A DNA stretch of 64,000 bases from an uncultured Pelagibacteraceae bacterium (GTDB lineage: Bacteria; Pseudomonadota; Alphaproteobacteria; Pelagibacterales; Pelagibacteraceae): NCBI GenBank assembly GCA_902588625.1, contig CACIPU010000003.1, positions 1 through 64,000 on the forward strand, in the 5' to 3' direction. The notes beneath the pieces were generated by a model that saw nothing but the letters and a program-made list of their open reading frames with translations, was not told where the DNA came from and did no database searches. A program made the translations under genes and the position numbers. Every line of letters begins with the position of its first letter. Position 1 is the first letter of the stretch. This document shows positions 50,083 through 59,866 of this stretch, piece by piece.

Positions 50083-50695
50083 TTTTTTTAAAATTTTTAT
50101 TATTTTTTAATTCATCATTGTTAACGTATTTTGTACCTTCCCAAGGACTCTCAAAATCAAAATCTCTATATTCTTGTTCTAATTTTACTGGTTCCGATAT
50201 AACTTGCTTACTATCTTCGTTGTAACGAACTTCTGTATGACCGGTTAGCGGAAAGTCCTTTCTTAAAGGATGACCTTCAAATCCATAATCTGTAAGTATT
50301 CTTCTTAAATCAGGATGATCTTTAAAAGAAACACCGTACATATCAAAAATTTCTCTTTCCATCCAATTTGCAGAAGAAAAAATTTTTGTTATTGATGAAA
50401 TAATTTCTTTTTCATCAATATTAATATTAATAACAGTTCTATAATTAAATTCATGACTTAATAATAAATAAATAATTTTAAATCTTTTTTCTCTAGAAGG
50501 ATAATCTACTGCAGTAATATCTATTAACTGTCTAAAACGACATTTTTCGTTTGTTTTTAAAAATAATATAGTTGATATAATATTTTTTGGTTCTATTTCA
50601 ATATAAAGTTGATCAAATTTAATTTCTGATTTTATAATACTTGTTGTTAAACCTGAGTTAATAATTTTTTCTAAATCTTTAAGAGTAGCTGACAT
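50075..50695 (-). CDS. nuoC: NADH-quinone oxidoreductase subunit C
   Basis: 30-kDa-type subunit, 206 residues. [43 protein letters not shown] is the strongly conserved family signature. An acidic/aromatic C-terminal tail ([14 protein letters not shown]) ends the protein. It begins one base after nuoB. Confidence 0.97.
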   Translation of the reverse strand: MSATLKDLEKIINSGLTTSIIKSEIKFDQLYIEIEPKNIISTILFLKTNEKCRFRQLIDITAVDYPSREKRFKIIYLLLSHEFNYRTVININIDEKEIISSITKIFSSANWMEREIFDMYGVSFKDHPDLRRILTDYGFEGHPLRKDFPLTGHTEVRYNEDSKQVISEPVKLEQEYRDFDFESPWEGTKYVNNDELKNNKNFKKND

Positions 50696-50696
50696 T

Positions 50697-51221
50697 TTAT
50701 CTTGTTATATTGCCTTCTCTTCTAATTTTCTTTTGTAATTGTAAAATTCCATATAATAAAGCTTCGGCAGATGGAGGACACCCTGGAACATAAATATCTA
50801 CTGGAACTATTCGGTCACAACCCCGAACTACAGAATAGGAATAGTGGTAATAACCGCCTCCATTAGCGCAGCTCCCCATTGATATTACATATCGTGGTTC
50901 TGGCATTTGATCATAAACTTTTCTTAAAGGTTTAGCCATTTTATTTGTTAAAGTACCAGCTACGATCATAACATCTGATTGTCTAGGTGAAGCTCTTGGC
51001 GCAGCTCCAAATCTTTCTAAATCATATCTTGGCATAGACGCCTGCATCATTTCAACTGCACAACAAGCTAAACCAAACGTCATCCAATGCAGTGATCCTG
51101 TACGAGCCCAATTAATTAAATTATCAAATGAAGTTGTAATAAAACCTTTTTCGCTAAATTCTTTGGAGATTTTTTCAAATTCTTTTGGAATTTTTTGATT
51201 ATTTTTTTTTAAATTTAACAT
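50697..51221 (-). CDS. nuoB: NADH-quinone oxidoreductase subunit B
   Basis: Carries cluster N2, the last electron donor to quinone. 174 residues. [10 protein letters not shown] gives the tandem Cys pair; [17 protein letters not shown] and [18 protein letters not shown] give the other ligands. One base from nuoA. Confidence 0.98.
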   Translation of the reverse strand: MLNLKKNNQKIPKEFEKISKEFSEKGFITTSFDNLINWARTGSLHWMTFGLACCAVEMMQASMPRYDLERFGAAPRASPRQSDVMIVAGTLTNKMAKPLRKVYDQMPEPRYVISMGSCANGGGYYHYSYSVVRGCDRIVPVDIYVPGCPPSAEALLYGILQLQKKIRREGNITR

Positions 51222-51222
51222 C

Positions 51223-51591
51223 TTAATCCCAATCTAAGGCGCCCTTTTTCCATTCATAAATAAAACCTATCGTTAAAATTGTAAGAAAGAGAATCATAGA
51301 CCAAAATCCTAATGCTCCTATATTTCCTAACGATATAGCCCAAGGAAAAAGGAAAGCTATTTCTAAATCAAAAATAATAAATAAAATTGCTACTAAATAA
51401 AATCTAACATCGAATTCAATTCTTGAATCATCAAACGCATCAAAACCACATTCGTACGCTGATAATTTTTCAGGATCAGGATTTTTTGGAGCAACTAGAA
51501 AATTAATTAGCACAAAACCTAAGCTTAAAGCTAAGGCAATAAAAAGAAACAAAACAATCGATAAGTAATCTGATAATAAATTATAAATCAT
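51223..51591 (-). CDS. nuoA: NADH-quinone oxidoreductase subunit A
   Basis: First gene of the operon; membrane subunit of 122 residues with three helices. [44 protein letters not shown] is the family signature, including the conserved Cys and the Glu/Asp residues. Operon order A-B-C-D-E-F-G-H-I-J-K-L-M-N is complete with no inserted ORFs. Confidence 0.97.
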   Translation of the reverse strand: MIYNLLSDYLSIVLFLFIALALSLGFVLINFLVAPKNPDPEKLSAYECGFDAFDDSRIEFDVRFYLVAILFIIFDLEIAFLFPWAISLGNIGALGFWSMILFLTILTIGFIYEWKKGALDWD

Positions 51592-51617
51592 CTTTAATAT
51601 TTATAATTACTTTTTAC

Positions 51618-51648
51618 ACTATATCATTAAATTAGCCTAGTTAATCAA
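51618..51648 (-). promoter_or_regulatory. Candidate nuo operon promoter
   Basis: On the minus strand TTGATT (51648-51643), 19 bp, TATAGT (51623-51618), about 27 bp before the nuoA ATG. The spacing is longer than ideal. Transcription could alternatively continue from the upstream tRNA genes. A small CACAT/ATGTG inverted repeat lies just upstream at 51662-51678. Confidence 0.3.
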
Positions 51649-51703
51649 ATGACTACATGGTCACATTTAATTGATGTGTTGATAATGATTCACAAAAAAA
51701 GAG

Positions 51704-51780
51704 TGGCGGGAGTGACCGGGCTCGAACCGGCGACCTCCTGCGTGACAGGCAGGCGCTCTAACCAACTGAGCTACACCCCC
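51704..51780 (-). tRNA. tRNA-Asp (anticodon GTC)
   Basis: Complete 77-nt cloverleaf: acceptor GGGGGTG/CACTCCC with one G-U, D-arm GCTC/GAGC, anticodon stem CCTGC/GCAGG with loop CTGTCAC, T-loop TTCGAGC, discriminator G and encoded CCA. A T7 run follows three bases after the CCA on the minus strand. Transcribed with tRNA-Val 13 nt upstream. Confidence 0.97.
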
Positions 51781-51793
51781 ACTAAGATAAAAA

Positions 51794-51869
51794 TGGTGGG
51801 CGGTAAAGGACTCGAACCTATGACCCTCTCGGTGTAAACGAGATGCTCTACCAACTGAGCTAACCGCCC
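51794..51869 (-). tRNA. tRNA-Val (anticodon TAC)
   Basis: 76-nt cloverleaf: acceptor GGGCGGT/ACCGCCC, D-arm GCTC/GAGC, anticodon stem TCTCG/CGAGA with loop TTTACAC, T-loop TTCGAGT, discriminator A and encoded CCA. The T-stem ATAGG/CCTTT has a U-U mismatch at its second pair. Everything else is canonical. Confidence 0.95.
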
Positions 51870-51886
51870 CATTTATCTTTTAAAAC

Positions 51887-51915
51887 TTATTACATTACGT
51901 TACTGATAAAGTAAA
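51887..51915 (-). promoter_or_regulatory. Candidate promoter of the tRNA-Val/tRNA-Asp unit
   Basis: On the minus strand TTTACT (51915-51910), 17 bp, TAATAA (51892-51887). Initiation near 51880 would leave a precursor leader of about 11 nt before tRNA-Val. It sits directly behind the stop of the 848-residue fusion gene. Confidence 0.35.
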
Positions 51916-51916
51916 A

Positions 51917-54463
51917 TTAATTCTCTAAATCTTTTATACTAATAAACTTTTCAGCTAATTTACTATTATTTTTTTTTATTTCTTCTATAAAATTCCAGGC
52001 TAAAACTAGAACATAGTCAGGTTTTTCTTTTACCTTTATTTTAGATAAAATAGGAATATTCATTCCAGGTAAAAATTTACCATGTTTTAGTTTGTTGTCC
52101 TCTACTATAAAGTCAATTTCTTTTGATATGCCAAAAAAATTTAAAGCAGTTGTGGCCTTTGCTGGTGAGCCATAACCAATTATCTTGTTATTTTTGGTTT
52201 TAATTTTTTGTATATTTTTTCTAACATTATCTCTAATTTTATATACCTTTTCACCAAATTCTTGGTAAGTTTTATACTTTTTAATTCCAAAATCTTCTTC
52301 TTCTTTAAGTAATGATTTTACATTGTTTTCAATTTTAACTTTTTTACCTTTCTTAATATAAACTCTTATAGAGCCACCATGAGTATTTATCCTTTCTACC
52401 CTATAAATTTTGCCATCATGACGATTAAAGAAGTTAATTAAAGATGTTAATGACCAATAATTGTAATGTTCGTGATAAATATTATCAAAAGTTAAATCTT
52501 TTAAAGTATTTAACAAATATTGAACTTCAATAATTATAGTTCCATTTTTCTTTAAAAGTCTAAACATGCATTCAGCCATTTCTTTTAGTTTATCTGAATG
52601 AGCAAATACATTTGAAGCTAAAATTAAATCTGCATTTTTTTTAATTTTCTTTAAATTTTTTTCTTCTAAAAAACCATTAAATGTTTTAATCTTATTTTTA
52701 TTTGCCAATTTAGCTAAATTTTTTGCTGGTTCTATTCCTAATATTTTTTTAAAACCTAATTCTTTAAATGGTCTTAATGCAACGCCATCATTACTACCTA
52801 TATCGATTATATAAGATTTACTTTTATTTAGTTTAAAATTTTTTATATAACTTTTTGCTGCAGTTACAAAATGTTCAGTAAAAGATTTAGATGTAGATGA
52901 TGTGTAGAGATAATTTGAAAACATTTTTTTTGGGTCGACAGCTACAGATAGCTGACAGTTATGACAATTGTTACAATAGTTTACCTCTAGAGGATAAAGA
53001 TCACATTTTTCATTCTTTTTGTTTAATAGATTATTTGCAAGAGGTTGATACCCTAAAGATACAACTCTTTTTAAATTTCCATTTCCACAAGATCTACAAT
53101 TAAATTTATAGCAACTAAGTAATAAATCTCTTTCTTTCTCATCCACAAAGATATGTTTAATTGTATGAGTAATACCATAATTATCATGTTCTCTCTCGCC
53201 TCTTACTAGGTTTAAAAATGTTGTATCTTTAGTAAAAACCATCGTGTGGGCTACATTGGGTTTTATGATTGACAGTTGTCCTTCATTCACTACTTGTGTA
53301 ATTTTTGGAGAATTGGGATTAAGAATATCTTGAAATATTTCTATGATTTGTCCTTTCGTAAATAAACATTTTTGTTCCTGTTGAGGATGGTAATGATTAG
53401 CTCTAATTGTACCTTTTTTGGAATCTATTAAGCCAATTAAATTAATTGGTTCTGTCAACTCATGATTACTAATCTTACCTCTTGAGTCAATAAATTCATT
53501 TTCTCCATCTCTCACATGTTCTAAGTCTTTGATTAAATTTTGACTAGACCATTTTGAAATCATATCTTTAATACTTTCATCTAGGCTATAAAGGAATTTA
53601 AAACCTGTACCTAATATTTTTTTATTGGATAAAGAAAATCCTAAATTTGGTATTTCATCGTTAGTTTCTCTTAGAGTTATTTTTGGATTGTATTTTTTAC
53701 AAATCTCAGCTACCTCTTTGACTGTAATTGTATCTTTGGTTAAATTGAAAACTTCAGAAGAAATATCTTCCCTTTCCTCCATATGTTTAAAGCATCTCGC
53801 TACATCAATTAGTGGAACTAAACTTTTTACCTGTCGACCTCCTGCAAAAAGTTTTAAAATGCCATTTTGAGATGCAATTTTTGAAAAAAGATTTGGCATT
53901 ATATCTATCCTGGCTGTATCAGAAGAGTATCCATAAACTGATCCTAATCTTAAAATTATATAATTCTTGCCTGATTCTTTTAATTGTCTTTCATTTACTA
54001 CTTTTGAGTTTGCGTAAGAAAGTATAGGTTTAGTCTCTTCATCTTCAAGTATGTCATTTTTTACTTTATCAATTCCTTCGTAAACTACATGGGTTGATGG
54101 TAAAATTATTTTACATTTATCGCTAATAGCATCTAATATATTTTGAGTTCCTTTTTCTGCTACTAAATTAATTTTTTCATCTTTATCTTTATTTCCCTCG
54201 CTTCGAGTTCTTGGAACATCAGTGATTCCAGCAAGATGATGTACTATATCAGCATCTTTACAATATTTATTAACCAGTTCTTTATCTAAAATATCTCCAT
54301 GGATAAAATTCATATTCCAATTTCTTAATTGATTAACACGTTCAGATATAAATCTATTATCGATCACTATAATTTCATTATTCCAACTAACTCCTGAGTA
54401 TATTTTACATAGCTCAGTACCTATATAACCAATTCCACCAGTAATAACGATTTTTTTAGACAT
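51917..54463 (-). CDS. Three-domain sugar-modifying fusion: SDR epimerase/dehydratase + cupin + C-methyltransferase
   Basis: 848 residues with three recognisable parts. Residues 1-305: extended SDR with GGIGYIG NAD motif, LPSTHVVYEG and the catalytic YANSK (Tyr150/Lys154), as in nucleotide-sugar epimerases/dehydratases. Residues about 325-440: a cupin-like domain with ANHYHPQQEQ and PNVAHTM, resembling WxcM-type/sugar isomerase barrels. Residues about 453-848: a sugar C-methyltransferase of the TcaB9/NovU type, with a Cys zinc site (C456, C459, C497, C500/C503), SAM loop IIDIGSNDG, YHEHYNYWS, THGGSIRVY and the C-terminal GYGSPAKATTALNF domain. Probably makes a branched or deoxy sugar nucleotide for surface glycan. 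The exact reaction is unknown. Lies between tRNA-Val and a divergent glycosyltransferase. Confidence 0.8.
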   Translation of the reverse strand: MSKKIVITGGIGYIGTELCKIYSGVSWNNEIIVIDNRFISERVNQLRNWNMNFIHGDILDKELVNKYCKDADIVHHLAGITDVPRTRSEGNKDKDEKINLVAEKGTQNILDAISDKCKIILPSTHVVYEGIDKVKNDILEDEETKPILSYANSKVVNERQLKESGKNYIILRLGSVYGYSSDTARIDIMPNLFSKIASQNGILKLFAGGRQVKSLVPLIDVARCFKHMEEREDISSEVFNLTKDTITVKEVAEICKKYNPKITLRETNDEIPNLGFSLSNKKILGTGFKFLYSLDESIKDMISKWSSQNLIKDLEHVRDGENEFIDSRGKISNHELTEPINLIGLIDSKKGTIRANHYHPQQEQKCLFTKGQIIEIFQDILNPNSPKITQVVNEGQLSIIKPNVAHTMVFTKDTTFLNLVRGEREHDNYGITHTIKHIFVDEKERDLLLSCYKFNCRSCGNGNLKRVVSLGYQPLANNLLNKKNEKCDLYPLEVNYCNNCHNCQLSVAVDPKKMFSNYLYTSSTSKSFTEHFVTAAKSYIKNFKLNKSKSYIIDIGSNDGVALRPFKELGFKKILGIEPAKNLAKLANKNKIKTFNGFLEEKNLKKIKKNADLILASNVFAHSDKLKEMAECMFRLLKKNGTIIIEVQYLLNTLKDLTFDNIYHEHYNYWSLTSLINFFNRHDGKIYRVERINTHGGSIRVYIKKGKKVKIENNVKSLLKEEEDFGIKKYKTYQEFGEKVYKIRDNVRKNIQKIKTKNNKIIGYGSPAKATTALNFFGISKEIDFIVEDNKLKHGKFLPGMNIPILSKIKVKEKPDYVLVLAWNFIEEIKKNNSKLAEKFISIKDLEN

Positions 54464-54475
54464 ATATCTATTTAT

Positions 54476-54493
54476 ACTTTATTAAAATAAAGT
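54476..54493. repeat. Perfect inverted repeat in divergent intergenic region
   Basis: ACTTTATT-AA-AATAAAGT, 8-bp perfect arms, lies in the 68-bp region between the fusion gene and the GT17 gene, 13 bp from one start and 38 bp from the other. It could be a shared operator; the low-complexity AT background means chance is possible. Confidence 0.4.
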
Positions 54494-54531
54494 CTTTATT
54501 TATATTATATAAATCAAAGTTTCAATTAAAT

Positions 54532-55431
54532 ATGAAAATTTACGATTGCTTTCAGTTCTTTGACGAAGAGATGCTTTTGGATCTCAGGTTAAATATCATG
54601 AATAAATATGTGGACAAATTCGTCATAACAGAAGCAACATATATGCATAATGGAAAATCAAAAAAACTTAATTTTGATATAAAAAAATACTCAAAATTTA
54701 AAGAAAAAATTATTTATATTGTTGTTGAAGATCAACCCAAAGATCTTTTTAAGATTTACAATTCTGATAAAAATACAAGAGATACAAGAGGTCAAAAATT
54801 AGTTTTAAATGGTTATAAAAGAGATAACTACCAAAGACAAATGGCATTAAGTGCTTTGAAAAATATTGATGTTAATGATTGGATCATTATTAGTGATATA
54901 GATGAAATTCCTAAATTAGAAAATATTAATTTAAAAGATGTTAAAAATAAAATTGTTATATTCAAACAAAAAATTTTTTATTATAAATTTAACTTAATAT
55001 ACCCAAATATTTTATGGCATGGATCTAAAATGTGTAGGAAAAAAGATTTCATATCACCACAATGGTTACGTAATATAAAACATAAAATCTACCCTTATTG
55101 GAGACTGGATACAATATTTTCAAAAAAAAAATATAGCAATATTTTACATGTGGACGATGGAGGTTGGCATTTTACAAATATTAAGTCACCGGTAGATATT
55201 GAGAAAAAACTTTTAAACTATACACACCATTATGAATTTGAACAAAGTCAAATTACATTAGATGATTTAAAAAAAAGAATGTCAGATAAAAAAATTATTT
55301 ACGATCATGATGTAGACCAGCGTAAATCTAAATGGAATTCAAATAAAACCTTAGAAATTGCTGAATTATCTGTGTTACCTGATTATATTAATGATAATTA
55401 TGATCTATATAGTAATTGGCTAGAAAAATAA
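54532..55431 (+). CDS. Glycosyltransferase family 17-like protein
   Basis: 299 residues resembling GT17 (beta-1,4-mannosyl-glycoprotein N-acetylglucosaminyltransferase-like) enzymes found in bacterial surface-glycan clusters. MKIYDCFQFFDEEMLLDLRLNIM at the start, FVITEATYMHNGKSK (near 30) and NDWIIISDIDEIP with a DxD-type metal site (Asp122/Asp124) are characteristic; HVDDGGWHFTNI near 210 also matches the family. No signal peptide or membrane segment. Divergent from the sugar-enzyme fusion and likely part of the same glycan module. Donor and acceptor are unknown. Ends 5 bp from the convergent lon. Confidence 0.8.
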   Translation: MKIYDCFQFFDEEMLLDLRLNIMNKYVDKFVITEATYMHNGKSKKLNFDIKKYSKFKEKIIYIVVEDQPKDLFKIYNSDKNTRDTRGQKLVLNGYKRDNYQRQMALSALKNIDVNDWIIISDIDEIPKLENINLKDVKNKIVIFKQKIFYYKFNLIYPNILWHGSKMCRKKDFISPQWLRNIKHKIYPYWRLDTIFSKKKYSNILHVDDGGWHFTNIKSPVDIEKKLLNYTHHYEFEQSQITLDDLKKRMSDKKIIYDHDVDQRKSKWNSNKTLEIAELSVLPDYINDNYDLYSNWLEK

Positions 55432-55436
55432 TTTTT

Positions 55437-57833
55437 TTAGTGTGTACTTTCTGTAGAAGGTTTTATTCCAGATTTTGAAGTTGGTAATTTTTCAACTTCT
55501 ATCCATTCGACTGGTTTTAATTCTTTTGTAAGAGCTAATTTTAATACTTCATCAACTGTTTTAACTGTTTCAATTTTTATAGACTCTAAAATATTTTTAG
55601 GTATTTCTGCTAAATCTTTTTTATTTTCCTCAGGTATTACAACTCTTTGAATTCCAGCTCTATGAGCTGCTAACAATTTCTCTTTCAATCCACCGATACC
55701 TAAAACATGACCTCTTAACGTCACTTCACCAGTCATAGCAATATTTCTATCTACTGGAACTCCAGTTATAGATGAAACTATAGATGTTACCATCGCAATA
55801 CCAGCAGACGGTCCGTCCTTTGGAGTTGCTCCCTCAGGAACATGTATATGAAAATCTTTTTTTTCAAATATTGGAGGTATTATTCCAAATTCCAAAGATT
55901 TAGATCTTACATATGATTTTGCTGCTTTTACTGACTCTTGCATTACATCACCTAACTTACCTGTAATTTGCATTTTACCTTTTCCGGGCATTACAGCAGA
56001 CTCGATTTTTAATATTTCTCCTCCATATTCTGTCCAAGCTAATCCTGTAACAATTCCAATCTTATTTTCTGACTCAACTTCACCATATTTAAATTTTTTA
56101 ACACCTAAAAAATTAGTTAAATTTCCAGAATTAATTGTATTATCAGTAGACTTATTTACTAAAATATTTTTTATTGTTTTTCTAGCTAATTTTGAAATTT
56201 CTCTTTCGAGATTCCTAACACCAGATTCTTTTGTATAACATCTTATTACATCTTTAAGTGCTTCTGGTTTTATATCCAATTCATTTTCTTTAAGACCGTT
56301 ATCTTTTATTTGTTTAGGTATTAGATAATTATTTGCAATATTAATTTTTTCATCTTCTGTGTAACCTGGAATTCTAATGACTTCCAACCTATCAAGAAGA
56401 GGTGGAAGGATGTTTAATGTATTTGCAGTAGTAACGAACATTACATCAGATAAATCGTAATCAACTTCTAAATAATGGTCATTAAAATTTATGTTCTGTT
56501 CAGGATCTAAAGCTTCTAATAAAGCTGAAGATGGATCTCCTCTATAATCAGATCCAACTTTATCAATTTCATCAAGTAAAAATAATGGGTTTTTGGTACC
56601 CGCTTTTTTCATTTGTTGAATAATTTTTCCAGGTAACGATCCGATGTAAGTTCTCCTGTGTCCTCTTATTTCAGCCTCATCCCTTACTCCACCCAAAGAC
56701 ATTCTAACAAATTTTCTTCCTGTAGCTCTTGCTATTGACTTACCTAAAGAAGTTTTACCTACACCCGGAGGTCCAACTAAACATAATATGGCTCCCTTTA
56801 TTTTGCCCACTCTTTTTTGGACCGCTAAATATTCAAGTATTCTTTCTTTTACTTTATCTAAACCATAATGATCTTTATCTAACACTTTCTTAGCTTCAGT
56901 AATATCTATATTATCTGAATTTTTTGATTTATTATACCAGGGTAACTCTATCATCCAATCTAGATAATTTCTTACAACAGTCGCTTCTGCTGACATTGAG
57001 CTCATAGATTTTAATTTTTTTAATTCTGCTATACATTTAGTTGAAGCTTCTTTTGGCATTTTTGCTTTAATAATTGCTTTTTGTAAATTTGCTATTTCAT
57101 CTTTACCATCTTCAATTTCTCCAAGCTCTTTTTGAATTGCTTTCATTTGCTCATTTAAATAGTACTCCCTTTGAGTTTTTTCCATTTGATTTTTAACTCT
57201 TCCCCTAATTCTTTTTTCTACACCAATAACATTAATTTCATTATTAATATGACCTATTAGCTTTTCTAATCTTTTTTTCAAATTGATAGTTTCTAGTAAT
57301 TTTTGCTTTTCGAATATTGATATATTTAATTGGCCGGATATATGGTCAGCTATTTTAGTTGGATTTTTTTGATCTTTCAAAGATGTTAATAGTTCAGACG
57401 GAATTTTTTTATTTAAATTAGTTAATTTTTCAAGCTTTCTTATCATTGCAACTGCAAAAGGAAGAAGATCTTCTTTTGTATCGATGACATCTTTGCAAAC
57501 CTCTACGGAAGTTTTTAAAAAATCTTTATCATTCTTACATTCAATTATTTTGATTCTATCAATTCCTTCAACAAGAACTTTCACTGTACCATCGGGGAGT
57601 TTTAACAATTGTAAAATTTTACTTTCACAACCATACGAATATAAATTTTCTTCAGCTGGGTCATCAATTTCAGGATTTTTTTGAGTGACTAATATAATCT
57701 TTTTGTTTGTTTTCATTACCTCATTTAATGCTTTTATAGATTTATCTCTTCCAACAAAGAGTGGCACGATCATGCCTGGAAACACGACTATATCTCTTAA
57801 CGGCAAACACGGAAAAAAATCACTTTTATTCAT
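55437..57833 (-). CDS. lon: ATP-dependent Lon protease
   Basis: 798 residues. N-terminal LON substrate-binding domain from LPLRDIVVFPGMIVPLFVGR, a coiled-coil region, AAA+ module with Walker A GPPGVGKTSLGKSIA and Walker B FLLDEIDKVG, arginine finger region LLDRLEVI, and C-terminal protease domain with the catalytic Ser in PKDGPSAGIAM and Lys in GGLKEKLLAAHRAG. Degrades misfolded and regulatory proteins. It follows clpX by 44 bp, the conserved tig-clpP-clpX-lon order. Confidence 0.98.
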   Translation of the reverse strand: MNKSDFFPCLPLRDIVVFPGMIVPLFVGRDKSIKALNEVMKTNKKIILVTQKNPEIDDPAEENLYSYGCESKILQLLKLPDGTVKVLVEGIDRIKIIECKNDKDFLKTSVEVCKDVIDTKEDLLPFAVAMIRKLEKLTNLNKKIPSELLTSLKDQKNPTKIADHISGQLNISIFEKQKLLETINLKKRLEKLIGHINNEINVIGVEKRIRGRVKNQMEKTQREYYLNEQMKAIQKELGEIEDGKDEIANLQKAIIKAKMPKEASTKCIAELKKLKSMSSMSAEATVVRNYLDWMIELPWYNKSKNSDNIDITEAKKVLDKDHYGLDKVKERILEYLAVQKRVGKIKGAILCLVGPPGVGKTSLGKSIARATGRKFVRMSLGGVRDEAEIRGHRRTYIGSLPGKIIQQMKKAGTKNPLFLLDEIDKVGSDYRGDPSSALLEALDPEQNINFNDHYLEVDYDLSDVMFVTTANTLNILPPLLDRLEVIRIPGYTEDEKINIANNYLIPKQIKDNGLKENELDIKPEALKDVIRCYTKESGVRNLEREISKLARKTIKNILVNKSTDNTINSGNLTNFLGVKKFKYGEVESENKIGIVTGLAWTEYGGEILKIESAVMPGKGKMQITGKLGDVMQESVKAAKSYVRSKSLEFGIIPPIFEKKDFHIHVPEGATPKDGPSAGIAMVTSIVSSITGVPVDRNIAMTGEVTLRGHVLGIGGLKEKLLAAHRAGIQRVVIPEENKKDLAEIPKNILESIKIETVKTVDEVLKLALTKELKPVEWIEVEKLPTSKSGIKPSTESTH

Positions 57834-57877
57834 TATCGGAGTATATGGGTATTATTATAAATATTTCAACAACTTTT

Positions 57878-59131
57878 TTATGCAGCTGTTGTTTTTTTAT
57901 TTTTTATATGCGTAATTATTGGTTCACTATTATTCTTGACATTTGAGCTATTTACTGTCACCTCGCTAACATCGCTCATTGCAGGAAGTTTAAACATAGT
58001 TTTTAACAATAAAGCCTCTATTATAGATCTCAATCCTCTAGCTCCGGTTTTTTTGTTAATTGCTTTTTTTGCAATTTCTAGAATAGCATCTTCATTGAAA
58101 TTTAGTTTTACATTTTCAAATTCAAAAAGTCTTTTATACTGTTTTATTAATGAATTTTTTGGCTCTTTTAAAATTTTTACTAAAGATTTTTCGTCAAGCT
58201 CTTCAAGTGTTGCAAGAATAGGCATTCTTCCAACAAACTCAGGAATTAAACCATATTTTATTAGATCTTCAGGTTCTAGACTTTTTATTAGTTCATCAGT
58301 AGGTTGATCCTGGAAGTGTTTAACTTTAGCTCCAAATCCTATAGAAGTATCACTACCCCTTTTTGCGATCACTTTATCAAGTCCTGCAAATGCTCCTCCA
58401 CAAATAAACAATATGTTTGTAGTATCAACTTGTAAAAATTCCTGCTGCGGATGTTTTCTTCCACCTTGAGGTGGAACGCTGGCTATTGTTCCCTCCATTA
58501 TTTTAAGTAAAGCTTGTTGCACTCCCTCTCCTGAAACATCTCTTGTTATAGAAGGGTTTTCAGATTTTCTGCTTATTTTATCTACTTCATCTATATAGAC
58601 TATTCCTCTTTGAGCTTTTTCAACATTATAATCTGCAGCTTGCAACAATTTAAGAATTATATTTTCAACATCTTCTCCTACATAGCCTGCTTCAGTTAAA
58701 GTAGTTGCATCAGCCATTGTAAAAGGAACATCGATAATTCTTGCCAAAGTTTGAGCTAATAAAGTTTTTCCACATCCAGTTGGACCGACTAAAAGAATAT
58801 TAGATTTAGAAAGTTCAACATCTTTACTGCTATCAGTTTCATAATTTAATCTTTTATAATGATTATGTACTGCTACTGACAACACTTCTTTTGCATAAGG
58901 TTGACCAATGACATAATCATCTAAAACTTTACAAATTTTTTGAGGTGTTGGTACTCCCTCTTGATTATTAATGAAAGAATCTTTGTTTTCTTCTTTAATT
59001 ATATCCATACATAGTTCAACACATTCATCACAGATAAAAACTGTAGGACCAGCAATTAATTTTCTTACTTCGTGCTGACTTTTTCCACAAAATGAACAAT
59101 ACAATATATTTTTATTATTTTTTTCTGACAT
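57878..59131 (-). CDS. clpX: ATP-dependent Clp protease ATP-binding subunit ClpX
   Basis: Unfoldase feeding ClpP. 417 residues. Zinc-binding domain [26 protein letters not shown] at the N-terminus; Walker [16 protein letters not shown]; pore region [11 protein letters not shown]; Walker [35 protein letters not shown]; sensor motif [10 protein letters not shown]. Separated from clpP by 88 bp of AT-rich sequence containing a weak imperfect hairpin. Confidence 0.98.
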   Translation of the reverse strand: MSEKNNKNILYCSFCGKSQHEVRKLIAGPTVFICDECVELCMDIIKEENKDSFINNQEGVPTPQKICKVLDDYVIGQPYAKEVLSVAVHNHYKRLNYETDSSKDVELSKSNILLVGPTGCGKTLLAQTLARIIDVPFTMADATTLTEAGYVGEDVENIILKLLQAADYNVEKAQRGIVYIDEVDKISRKSENPSITRDVSGEGVQQALLKIMEGTIASVPPQGGRKHPQQEFLQVDTTNILFICGGAFAGLDKVIAKRGSDTSIGFGAKVKHFQDQPTDELIKSLEPEDLIKYGLIPEFVGRMPILATLEELDEKSLVKILKEPKNSLIKQYKRLFEFENVKLNFNEDAILEIAKKAINKKTGARGLRSIIEALLLKTMFKLPAMSDVSEVTVNSSNVKNNSEPIITHIKNKKTTAA

Positions 59132-59176
59132 AATTTAAAAACGAATCACTTAAAATAAAAATAAACTAATATTAAA

Positions 59177-59207
59177 AGTTATCAAGTTTAAGTTGAGTTT
59201 GTTAACT
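59177..59207 (-). other. Weak imperfect hairpin between clpP and clpX
   Basis: AGTTA and TAACT flank an A-A mismatch and a CAA/TTG pairing. No U-run follows, so it is not a convincing terminator. It may be processing- or chance-related. Confidence 0.2.
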
Positions 59208-59219
59208 AAATCTAGTGGC

Positions 59220-59831
59220 TTAAGATCTTTTTTCCACAACTTCATCTATCAATCCAAAACTCTTGGCTTCGTTTGGAGTCATAAAGTTGTCCCTTTCTAG
59301 GGCTTTCTTAATTTCCTGTTCACTTTTTTTTGTATGTTTAGAATAAATCTTATTCAATCTATCTTTTAATGATAATATTTCTTTAGCATGAATTTCAATA
59401 TCTGTGGCTTGACCTTGATAACCTGCAGATGGTTGGTGAACCATAATTCTAGAATTAGGTAATGAAAATCTTTTTCCCTTTTCGCCAGCAGATAATAAAA
59501 AAGAACCCATTGAAGATGCTTGACCGATACACAAAGTTGAAACTGGAGGTTTTATATATTGCATAGTGTCATAAATACCAAATCCAGATGTTACTAATCC
59601 TCCTGGACTATTAATATAAAAAGATATTTCTTTTTTTGGGTTTTCAGATTCTAAAAACAATAGTTGAGCAGTAATTAAAGTTGAAACATTATCGTTTACA
59701 GGACCAACTAAAAAAATTATACGCTCTTTTAATAACCTAGAATAAATATCATAGGCTCTCTCACCTCTATTTGATTGTTCAACAACCATTGGGATCAAGT
59801 TATTCATATTTTCTTCAATTTTATTATTCAT
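59220..59831 (-). CDS. clpP: ATP-dependent Clp protease proteolytic subunit ClpP
   Basis: Serine peptidase of the ClpXP machine, 203 residues. The catalytic triad is Ser in [14 protein letters not shown], His in [13 protein letters not shown] and Asp near [25 protein letters not shown] and [17 protein letters not shown] are typical. 35 bp after tig. Confidence 0.98.
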   Translation of the reverse strand: MNNKIEENMNNLIPMVVEQSNRGERAYDIYSRLLKERIIFLVGPVNDNVSTLITAQLLFLESENPKKEISFYINSPGGLVTSGFGIYDTMQYIKPPVSTLCIGQASSMGSFLLSAGEKGKRFSLPNSRIMVHQPSAGYQGQATDIEIHAKEILSLKDRLNKIYSKHTKKSEQEIKKALERDNFMTPNEAKSFGLIDEVVEKRS

Positions 59832-59866
59832 AACGAATCAACAATCTGAAGTTATACAACTTATGA

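Noticed and set aside
51649-51837. 62-aa plus-strand ORF
   Set aside because: Crosses tRNA-Asp and part of tRNA-Val; the peptide is a translation of tRNA complement.
57866-57897. CAACA/TGTTG hairpin followed by T-run on the plus strand near the clpX stop
   Set aside because: It is made by the Thr-Thr-Ala codons at the end of clpX, and no plus-strand transcript ends there; not supported as a terminator.
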